Position numbers and translations under genes: made by a program
Assembly: GCA_902462475.1 (NCBI GenBank)
Contig: CABQCB010000040.1
Span: 1-10,843 of the forward strand
DNA from: an uncultured Oscillibacter sp.
GTDB taxonomy: Bacteria > Bacillota_A > Clostridia > Oscillospirales > Oscillospiraceae
Length of the DNA stretch: 10,843 bases
Direction of reading: 5' to 3'
Notes under the pieces: model-generated
What the model saw: the letters and a program-made list of their open reading frames with translations, nothing else
Databases searched by the model: none
What the model was told of the DNA's origin: nothing
Part shown: piece after piece, positions 5,088-10,843 of the stretch
Layout of the letters: every line of letters begins with the position of its first letter
How positions within the stretch are numbered: the stretch's first letter is position 1

Positions 5088-7784
5088 TCAGCGCAGTACG
5101 GCGCCCAGCTGGGATTTCAAAAGTGCCAGGATGCTGGCCACATCCGCGTCGGCTTCCTCGGCGGTGAGGCTGCGCTCGTCGGAGCGGAGAGTCAGGTTGA
5201 AGGCCACGCTCTTCTTGCCCTCCGGCACGCCGGTGCCGGTATAGATATCGAAGAGGGAGACTTCCTTCAAAAGGCCCTTGGCGCCCTGACGGATGCACTC
5301 TTCCAGCGCGCCCACGGTGACGTCCTTGTCGCACACCACGGCGATGTCCCGGGTGACGGCGGGGAACTTGGGCAGAGGCTGGTAGATGGGACGGCCGCCC
5401 ATGGAGGCAAAGAGCGCGTCGAAGGACAGCTCGGCGGCATAGAGCTCGCAGTCCACGTCGTAGTGCTCCGCCACATTGGGATGGATCTGGCCCACCACGC
5501 CCAGCAGCGTGTCGCCGGCGTAGACCTTGGCGCAGCGGCCGGGGTGATAGGAGGGATTGCCATGCTCGGCCTCCCAGCGAACGCCGCCGATCCGCAGGCC
5601 CTCCAGCACCGTCTCCACGGCGCCCTTCATGGAGAAGAAATCGCACTCGGCGCCATAGGCGCCCAGAGAGAGCACCTTGGGCTCGTCGGCCATGCCGGAG
5701 CCGTCGTTTTTGGCAAAGTAGGTGCGGCCCAGCTCATAAAGGCGCACGGCCTTGTTGCGGTAGTGGTAGTTGCGGGAGAGGATCTCCAGCATGGAAGGCA
5801 GCGTGGTGGTGCGCATGATAGAGGTATCCTCGCCCAGGGGGTTGAGGATCTTCATGGAGTTGCGCAGGGGGGAGTCGGCGGGCAGATTGATCTTATCGTA
5901 GTAGGTGGGGCTGATGAAGGAGTAGGTGATGATCTCGCTGTACCCGGCGGCGCGGCACAGTGCGCCCACGGCGTTCTCCGCCTTCTGGACGGGAGAGAAG
6001 CCGCGGCGGGGGTTCAATCCGCCGGAGAGGGTGTCGGGGATGTTGTTGTAGCCGTGGAACCGGGCGACCTCCTCGGCGATGTCGGACCAGTGCTCCACGT
6101 CGGAGCGCCAGGAGGGCACGGTGATGGTATTGCCGCTGAGCTGGAAGCCCAGGGACTCCAGAATGGCGCGCATCTCGCTCTCGGGTACGTCGGTGCCCAG
6201 GAAGGCGTTGATCTTGGGAGCGTCCAGCTCCACGGTAACGGGCCAGGAGTCCTTGGCGATCACGTCCAGCACGCCGTCGACCACCTCGCCGGCGCCCAGC
6301 AGCTCCACCAGCTCGCAGGCACGCTGCACGGCCAGCATGGTGTTCATGGGGTCCAGGCCCTTTTCATAGCGGGAGGAGGCCTCCGTGCGCATGTTCAGCG
6401 CGGCGGCGGTGCGGTGGATGGAGGCGCCGTTGAAGTTGGCGGACTCGAAGAGCACCTGGGCGGTGTCGCCGATGATCTCGCTGTTGGCGCCGCCCATGAC
6501 GCCGGCCACGCACACGGGCCGGTGCTCATCGCAGATGCACAGCATGTCCTCGGTCAGGGCGTGGTCCTTGCCGTCCAGGGTCTGGATGGACTCGCCGGGA
6601 CGGGCGGTACGCACCACGATCTTGCCGCCCTCCACGCAGGAGAAGTCGAAGGCGTGCATGGGCTGGCCGTACTCCAGCATGACGTAGTTGGTGATGTCCA
6701 CGATGTTGTTGATGGGACGCACGCCGCAGTTGCGCAGCCGCTCCCGCATCCAGGCGGGGGAGGGCTGGATCTTCACGTTCTTCACCAGACGGGCGGTGTA
6801 CCGGGGGCACAGCTCCCCGTCCTCGATCTCGATGTCCAGCATGTCGGCAATAGAGCCGCCGCAGCCGCGGATCTCGGGGGTGTGGAGCTTGAGGGGCTGG
6901 TGGAAGGTGGCGCTGGCCTCCCGGGCAAGACCGATGACACTCAGGCAGTCCGGGCGGTTGGGGGTGATCTCGAACTCCACCACGTGGTCGTCGGCACCGA
7001 TGACCTTGGCCATGTCGTCGCCGGGCTGCACGCCCTCCTCGTTCAGAACGAAGATGCCGTCGGTGATGCAGTGGGGGAACTCGCGCTGCTCAGCGTGGAG
7101 ATCGGCCAGGGTGCAGATGGACTGCGCCTTGGTGTTGTAGGCCACCAGGTCGCCTTCGTGGAGGTTCTGGCAGGCGGTTTCGGTCTGCACCGTCTCGCTG
7201 CCGGTCTCCAGCGTCACAGCGTAGCGGCCGTAGGCCACGGTCTCGCAGGCGCACACCCGGGCGGCTACCACGGGGCCATAGATCTTGTGGCCGGGCTGGA
7301 CGTCGGCGGGGATGGAGGGCTTTTCGGGATCGGTGGGCTTGTAGTCGTTCAGGATGGCCGCGGCGGTGATGACGGCGTAGGGATAGTCATGCTCGGCGGT
7401 CAGGTTCAGCTCCTTGAGGGAGCAGAGCATGCCGTTGGACACAACGCCCCGCAGCTTGCCCTTTTCGATCTTCACGCCGCCGGGCAGCAAAGACTTGTGC
7501 CGGGCCACGGGCACCAAGTCACCCACGTGGATGTTCCAGGCGCCGGTGACGATCTGGGTGGGCTCCGCCTCGCCCACGTCGATCTGGCAGACCCACATGT
7601 GGTCGGAGTCGGGGTGACGCTCCATAGAGACGATGCGGCCGGCCACCACGTTCTGCAAAGATTCGTTCAGTACCTCCGTGATCTCCACCTTGGAGCCGGA
7701 GAGGGTCATGGCCTCGGCGAAGTCACGGTCGCCCACGCTGGCCACGTCCACAAATTCATTCAGCCATTTTCTGGATAATTTCAT
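5088..7784 (-). CDS. pheT: Phenylalanine--tRNA ligase beta subunit, with an unusual extra domain
   Basis: The beta subunit of the cytoplasmic (alpha-beta)2 enzyme binds tRNA-Phe and edits mischarged Tyr-tRNA-Phe. Domains in order: B1 start at 1-39; a tRNA-binding OB fold (EMAP-like) at about 40-125; an extra segment at about 138-241; the B1 remainder with DDHVVEFEITPNRPDCLSV at 265-283; the B3/B4 editing domain at about 300-470, with H377 (GQPMHAFD) and E436 (GVMGGANSEI) at the known editing positions; B5 at about 515-585; the catalytic-like domain at about 600-785; and a C-terminal FDX-ACB domain at about 803-898 (FPAVTRDIAVV). The length of 898 compares with roughly 790-810 usually, and the excess is the extra segment. 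The start has AGGAGG 8 bases upstream. It is 15 bases downstream of pheS, and the binding site directly abuts the pheS stop, so the two are translated from one transcript. The reading frame is intact throughout. Confidence 0.98.
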   Translation of the reverse strand: MKLSRKWLNEFVDVASVGDRDFAEAMTLSGSKVEITEVLNESLQNVVAGRIVSMERHPDSDHMWVCQIDVGEAEPTQIVTGAWNIHVGDLVPVARHKSLLPGGVKIEKGKLRGVVSNGMLCSLKELNLTAEHDYPYAVITAAAILNDYKPTDPEKPSIPADVQPGHKIYGPVVAARVCACETVAYGRYAVTLETGSETVQTETACQNLHEGDLVAYNTKAQSICTLADLHAEQREFPHCITDGIFVLNEEGVQPGDDMAKVIGADDHVVEFEITPNRPDCLSVIGLAREASATFHQPLKLHTPEIRGCGGSIADMLDIEIEDGELCPRYTARLVKNVKIQPSPAWMRERLRNCGVRPINNIVDITNYVMLEYGQPMHAFDFSCVEGGKIVVRTARPGESIQTLDGKDHALTEDMLCICDEHRPVCVAGVMGGANSEIIGDTAQVLFESANFNGASIHRTAAALNMRTEASSRYEKGLDPMNTMLAVQRACELVELLGAGEVVDGVLDVIAKDSWPVTVELDAPKINAFLGTDVPESEMRAILESLGFQLSGNTITVPSWRSDVEHWSDIAEEVARFHGYNNIPDTLSGGLNPRRGFSPVQKAENAVGALCRAAGYSEIITYSFISPTYYDKINLPADSPLRNSMKILNPLGEDTSIMRTTTLPSMLEILSRNYHYRNKAVRLYELGRTYFAKNDGSGMADEPKVLSLGAYGAECDFFSMKGAVETVLEGLRIGGVRWEAEHGNPSYHPGRCAKVYAGDTLLGVVGQIHPNVAEHYDVDCELYAAELSFDALFASMGGRPIYQPLPKFPAVTRDIAVVCDKDVTVGALEECIRQGAKGLLKEVSLFDIYTGTGVPEGKKSVAFNLTLRSDERSLTAEEADADVASILALLKSQLGAVLR

Positions 7785-7799
7785 CGTATTGCCCTCCTA

Positions 7800-8825
7800 T
7801 TAAAACTGCTCCAGGAAGCGCATGTCGTTTTCAAAGATCAGCCGCAGGTCGCTGATCTTGAACTGGCCCATGGCCAGCCGCTCCAGGCCCATGCCGAAGG
7901 CGAAGCCGGAGTAGACTTCCGGGTCGATGCCGCAGCCCCGCAGCACCTTGGGGTGGACCATGCCGGCGCCCAGCACCTCGATCCAGCCCTCGCCCTTGCA
8001 GGTGGGGCAGCCCACGCCGCCGCACTTGTGGCACTGGATGTCCACCTCGCAGGAGGGCTCGGTGAAGGGGAAGTGATGGGGACGGAACCGGGTCTTGGTA
8101 TTGGGGCCATAAATCTCCCGGATGACGGCGTTGAGAGTGCCCTTCAGGTCCGCCATGGTGATGCCCTTATCCACCACCAGTCCCTCGATCTGATGGAACA
8201 TGGGGGAGTGGGTGGCGTCCACCTCGTCCTTGCGGTACACCCGGCCGGGAGAGACCATGCGGATGGGCACACCGTAGGTCTCCATGGCCCGGATCTGCAT
8301 GGGAGAGGTCTGGGAGCGCAGCAGGATGGAGGAGTCCTCCGTCAGATAGAAGGTATCGGTCCAGTCCCGGGAGGGGTGGTTCTCCGGGGCGTTGAGCTTG
8401 GTGAAGTTGTAGTCTGCCTGCTCAATCTCCGGACCGTCCATCACCTCAAAGCCCATGTTGATGAAGATCTCCTTGATCTCATCCAGCACGGTGTACATGG
8501 GGTGCTTGTGTCCCTGCTGGGCGCGCTTGCCGGGGATGGTCACGTCCACGGTCTCGGCGGAGAGCTTTTCCTCCATGGCCTTTTGAGCCAGGACGGCGGA
8601 TTGGGCGGCAATGGCCTCCTCCACGGCGGCGCGCACATCGTTGGCCAGCTGGCCCATGACGGGGCGCTCCTCGGGGGAGAGCTTGCCCATCTGCTTCAGA
8701 ACGGCGGTCAGCTCGCCCTTTTTGCCCAGGTACTGGACCCGGACGGCCTCCAGCTCGGCGCTTTTCCGGGTGCCGGCGACGGCTTCCAGCGCGCTTTTGC
8801 GGATGGCTTCCAATTGTTCTTTCAT
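7800..8825 (-). CDS. pheS: Phenylalanine--tRNA ligase alpha subunit
   Basis: This catalytic subunit activates phenylalanine with ATP and charges tRNA-Phe. It has 341 residues, the normal bacterial length. The N-terminal coiled coil that grips the tRNA covers about 1-90. The class II core follows: motif 2 region PGRVYRKDEVDATHSPMFHQ at 193-212, the amino-acid pocket FPFTEPSCEVD at 252-262, and motif 3 GFAFGMGLERLAM at 307-319. A309 corresponds to the alanine that sets the pocket size for Phe. Four cysteines (C265, C268, C273, C276) form a CxxC-x4-CxxC knuckle seen in many Bacillota PheS proteins. The ATG has AAGGAG 7 bases upstream and follows the T-box terminator. It is the first gene of the pheST operon, controlled by the Phe T-box. 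Confidence 0.98.
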   Translation of the reverse strand: MKEQLEAIRKSALEAVAGTRKSAELEAVRVQYLGKKGELTAVLKQMGKLSPEERPVMGQLANDVRAAVEEAIAAQSAVLAQKAMEEKLSAETVDVTIPGKRAQQGHKHPMYTVLDEIKEIFINMGFEVMDGPEIEQADYNFTKLNAPENHPSRDWTDTFYLTEDSSILLRSQTSPMQIRAMETYGVPIRMVSPGRVYRKDEVDATHSPMFHQIEGLVVDKGITMADLKGTLNAVIREIYGPNTKTRFRPHHFPFTEPSCEVDIQCHKCGGVGCPTCKGEGWIEVLGAGMVHPKVLRGCGIDPEVYSGFAFGMGLERLAMGQFKISDLRLIFENDMRFLEQF

Positions 8826-8861
8826 AGCGATGCTCCTTCTATCTCAAATATTTTTCGGCAA

Positions 8862-8901
8862 AACAAAAAGACCCTCCGTCCCATCACTGGGACGAAAGGT
8901 C
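8862..8901 (-). terminator. Intrinsic terminator of the Phe T-box leader
   Basis: In the minus-strand RNA, GACCTTTCGTCCCA pairs with TGGGACGGAGGGTC (14 pairs including two G-U) around a GTGA tetraloop, followed by a U-rich run. It sits between the T-box sequence and the pheS ribosome binding site. Confidence 0.93.
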
Positions 8902-9099
8902 ATCCTTCCGCGGTACCACCCAAATTCGCATGCGGTGCATGCGCACTTGCTGCCCCTGTAACGGAGGGCGGTCCGGCCGTGTCTCCACGGCGGCTCCCGG
9001 GCGAACCAAACCGGACGTGCGCAGTCTGGCTTGCAGCCGGTGACCAGACCTCTCTTGGCGCCGTTTGACGGTTATTTTCCCGTTCATCGCTGATATCAA
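8862..9099 (-). promoter_or_regulatory. T-box riboswitch, predicted tRNA-Phe specific (UUC specifier), upstream of pheST
   Basis: This leader accounts for most of the gene-free stretch 8826-9176. The minus-strand RNA shows a K-turn GATGA near the start of Stem I, the distal element AAGAGAG, then GG-TTC-G with TTC at 9005-9003 as specifier. GAG follows 6 bases later, the same geometry as in the Met T-box. The conserved T-box sequence GGGTGGTACCGCGG lies at about 8920-8907; the UGGU bulge fits a tRNA with A73. A terminator follows. Uncharged tRNA-Phe should therefore raise pheST expression. The usual AGTA S-turn is AATA here, a small deviation. Confidence 0.95.
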
Positions 9100-9105
9100 G
9101 TACCA

Positions 9106-9134
9106 CTTATATCACAGCAAAACGCAAAATGCAA
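9106..9134 (-). promoter_or_regulatory. Sigma-A promoter of the pheST T-box transcript
   Basis: TTGCAT (9134-9129), a 17-base spacer and TATAAG (9111-9106) predict a start near 9099, about 15 bases before the Stem I K-turn. The -35 hexamer abuts the terminator hairpin of the upstream lipoprotein gene. Confidence 0.72.
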
Positions 9135-9168
9135 GCCCCAATCCGCCGCGCATGGACGGATCGGGGCT
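9134..9168 (-). terminator. Probable terminator of the lipoprotein gene
   Basis: In the minus-strand RNA, AGCCCC-G-ATCCG pairs with CGGAT-T-GGGGCT (12 pairs, one G-U) around an 11-base loop. The following TTGCATTTTGCGTTTT is only moderately U-rich, so termination may be incomplete. It lies 8 bases after the stop codon. Confidence 0.65.
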
Positions 9169-9176
9169 GGAAATTT

Positions 9177-10631
9177 TCAGGAGAGCAGACGGCCGTCCAT
9201 GAGATCCTCGATCTCCATGGCAGCCACGGCGCCGTCCTTCATGAAAAAGGTGATGTGCTTGCAGAAGGCCCACTGTCCCGGCTCGAACACCAGACCATAG
9301 TCGGCGCCCCATTGATCCTCGCCCACGGCCTTCACGGCCACCGCAGAAGGGTAGGCGGCCAGCACGTCGGCCTCGGAGGACCCTACGGAGATGCCGCCGG
9401 CGGTGGCGATGCCGGGCGCATCCACGATCATGCGAAAGACGGACTCTGCACCGTCCTCCGGGGAGACGTTATACGATACGGTGAACGCCCCGCAGTCCGT
9501 CTCCTCAAAGGGATCGGCGCCGTCGGAGGCCTCGTGGTGCGTCTGGGACTCCGCCGTCAGGCCGTACCCCCAGGGGAAGGAGCCCTTCTGCGTACCCAGG
9601 CAGAGCAGCTTGCCGTCCACGTCCAGAGCGAACTGACTGTTGACGGCCTCCTTTGTGGACGCTGTATTTCTTTCGTAGGCGGCGCGGATCTTGTCCAGCA
9701 CCGCCTGCTCCGCCTCCGTCTGAGGCTGGCAGCGGCCCAGTACGTTCAAAAATTCTATCTGCTGGTCGAAGGAGAGCCAGGCAGCGCTGGCCCCCGGCCC
9801 GTTCACCACGGCGTCGATGTTCATGGGCGGACCTTTTTCCCGGTAGGGGGAGTTGTCCAGCAGGGCCAGGGCCTCCAAAATGTCCCCGGGCCGTTCCAGA
9901 AACCGCTGGTAGAGCAGGTCGCTGGGGGCCTCGGCGTAGGCGCCGTCGGAATAGATCAGATAGCATACCAGCTGCCAGTCGGAGTAGTCCCGGTAGGCGC
10001 CGGTGACTTCAAAGTCCTGGTAGTAGTCGATGGTGCATACCGTGTCCGCGTCCAGGTCCAGATCATCGCTGGGACAAAAGCTGGTAAAGCGCCAGCCCTC
10101 GGCTGTCTTTTCGTAATCCAGCGTCCGCTGGGAGTATCCGACGGTGGCCACGGTGTGGGGATGGCCGTCTGCCTGGACGGGCTGGTCCACAAAATCCGCC
10201 CAGAACGTGATGGTCACCGTCCAGTGGCCCTCATCCTCCTGCCGGGCGGTGAGGGTTTTGTCCAGCAGGTACACGTTCTGTCCCCGGGCGCCGCCGGCAC
10301 AGCAGAGCTTCCCGTCGATCTCCCGGTAGCTGCCGTCCGAGAGCAGGGCGTCACTGATTTCGGGGGAGAAGCAGGCGCGGACCCGGGCGTCCAGGTCGTC
10401 CATGGTGGCGATGCCGTCGTACTCCACCGGGTAATAGACGCTGCCGTCCGTTTGGATGGCCTCGATGCCAGTGGGAAGGGTATGCAGGTCGAACCAGTCG
10501 TAAACCTCCGCCGCGGCGGCGTAGGCGTCCAGTACCGTCTGCTCGTCCGGGGGAGGGACCTGCTCCGGGGATGCGGCGCACCCGGCCAGCAGCAGGCAAA
10601 GTGTCAGAAAAATGGGGACGATACGCTTCAT
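9177..10631 (-). CDS. Membrane-anchored lipoprotein with IseA-like N-terminal domain, function unknown
   Basis: The 484-residue product starts with a lipoprotein signal peptide (KR, hydrophobic core, lipobox LLAGC with C18), so it should be anchored to the outer face of the membrane. Residues about 31-125 resemble the IseA family, whose Bacillus subtilis member inhibits cell-wall DL-endopeptidases of the NlpC/P60 type: AAAEVYDWFDL, GIATMDDLDARVRACFSPEISDALL and YREIDGKLCCAGGARGQNVY fit the family pattern by eye. Two further parts follow: a middle region at about 130-350 with beta-rich and helical stretches that I do not recognise, and a C-terminal domain at about 380-484 containing GGISVGSSEADVLAAYPSA (412-430), a pattern found in many clostridial lipoproteins. 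The ATG at 10631 has AAAGGAGG 8 bases upstream. I found no convincing promoter in the divergent spacer on this strand. The lipoprotein call is firm; the inhibitor role is inference from remote resemblance. Confidence 0.87.
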   Translation of the reverse strand: MKRIVPIFLTLCLLLAGCAASPEQVPPPDEQTVLDAYAAAAEVYDWFDLHTLPTGIEAIQTDGSVYYPVEYDGIATMDDLDARVRACFSPEISDALLSDGSYREIDGKLCCAGGARGQNVYLLDKTLTARQEDEGHWTVTITFWADFVDQPVQADGHPHTVATVGYSQRTLDYEKTAEGWRFTSFCPSDDLDLDADTVCTIDYYQDFEVTGAYRDYSDWQLVCYLIYSDGAYAEAPSDLLYQRFLERPGDILEALALLDNSPYREKGPPMNIDAVVNGPGASAAWLSFDQQIEFLNVLGRCQPQTEAEQAVLDKIRAAYERNTASTKEAVNSQFALDVDGKLLCLGTQKGSFPWGYGLTAESQTHHEASDGADPFEETDCGAFTVSYNVSPEDGAESVFRMIVDAPGIATAGGISVGSSEADVLAAYPSAVAVKAVGEDQWGADYGLVFEPGQWAFCKHITFFMKDGAVAAMEIEDLMDGRLLS

Positions 10632-10704
10632 GCTGCGCGCCTCCTTTCTGCTGTCAGCATAACAGGCTTTCCCGGGAAAAGCGTGACATTTTGGCAACAA
10701 AGAA

Positions 10705-10733
10705 TTGCAAATACCAGGCAGAACTCCTATAAT
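10705..10733 (+). promoter_or_regulatory. Sigma-A promoter of the NAD(P)H-hydrate repair gene
   Basis: TTGCAA (10705-10710), a 17-base spacer and a perfect TATAAT (10728-10733) predict a start near 10740, about 13 bases before the ribosome binding site AAAAAGGAGG. Confidence 0.85.
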
Positions 10734-10767
10734 GGGGAAAAACAACGCACAAAAAGGAGGAAACAGC

Positions 10768-10843
10768 ATGAAGCTGGCGACGGCGGAGCAGATGAAGGAG
10801 CTGGATCGGCAGGCCATTGAGGAGCGAGGCATCCCCTCCATCG
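10768..10843 (+). CDS. nnr: NAD(P)H-hydrate epimerase/dehydratase, N-terminal fragment (gene continues beyond window)
   Basis: Only the first 25 residues are present. They read KLATAEQMKELDRQAIEE, then RGIPS, the typical start of the YjeF N-terminal (epimerase) domain, in which MxxVTAxQMRxLDxxAIxxxGIP is followed by the LMENA motif. The full protein in Clostridia is usually a bifunctional enzyme that epimerises and dehydrates damaged NAD(P)H hydrates. Whether the C-terminal dehydratase domain is present cannot be seen here. AAAGGAGG lies 7 bases before the ATG at 10768, and a consensus promoter precedes it. Confidence 0.85.
   Translation, partial: MKLATAEQMKELDRQAIEERGIPSI

Noticed and set aside
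4968..7778. A 936-codon open frame on the plus strand opposite pheT
   Set aside because: It mirrors pheT almost end to end, its translation is a low-complexity run rich in G, A, H, V and L with no recognisable domain, and it has no good ribosome binding site. It results from the GC-rich codon use of pheT.
9129..10820. A 563-codon plus-strand open frame opposite the lipoprotein gene
   Set aside because: The minus strand has a lipobox, a strong SD and sensible domains; the plus-strand frame has none and overlaps the nnr start in another frame.

Overview
The window looks like chromosomal DNA from a GC-rich, low-motility-type Bacillota of the Clostridia, most likely the Oscillospiraceae (the Flavonifractor/Lawsonibacter/Oscillibacter neighbourhood). 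The grounds are two T-box riboswitches, strong AGGAGG-type ribosome binding sites, consensus sigma-A promoters with 17-base spacers, an IreB-family protein, a short PopT/DUF368 protein and a GC-rich third-position codon bias. The genus is inferred; nothing in the window fixes it.

Layout from left to right. (1) 1-486, minus: N-terminal part of a MetN-type ABC transporter ATPase, preceded by a complete T-box leader (about 509-800) whose predicted specifier codon is AUG (Met), with its own promoter. (2) 1039-1851, plus: a DUF368/PopT membrane protein with its own promoter, ending in a perfect terminator shared with the convergent next gene. (3) 1885-3165, minus: PLP enzyme of the methionine gamma-lyase/'aluminum resistance' family. 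(4) 3287-4547, minus: a probable two-gene operon of a 102-residue protein of unknown function and a secreted NlpC/P60 hydrolase with two SH3b domains. (5) 4699-4944, minus: IreB-family phosphoprotein, apparently a single-gene transcript. (6) 5088-8825, minus: pheS-pheT under a second T-box leader (about 8862-9099) with specifier UUC (Phe). (7) 9177-10631, minus: a lipoprotein with an IseA-like N-terminal domain. (8) 10768-10843, plus: first codons of the NAD(P)H-hydrate repair enzyme, divergent from the lipoprotein gene.

How the genes fit together. Amino-acid-sensing RNA controls two transcripts: the transporter responds to uncharged tRNA-Met and the synthetase to uncharged tRNA-Phe. Several of the remaining genes concern the cell envelope: lipid-carrier recycling (PopT), peptidoglycan cleavage (NlpC/P60), a target of a PASTA-kinase pathway (IreB) and a possible inhibitor-like lipoprotein (IseA fold). 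They are separate transcription units, so a functional link is only a suggestion.

Most of the window is ordinary housekeeping DNA. The most unusual item is PheT: at 898 residues it is about 100 longer than is typical, and the extra segment looks like a second, degenerate copy of its own tRNA-binding OB domain. I saw no mobile elements, CRISPR arrays, tRNA or rRNA genes, and no broken genes.
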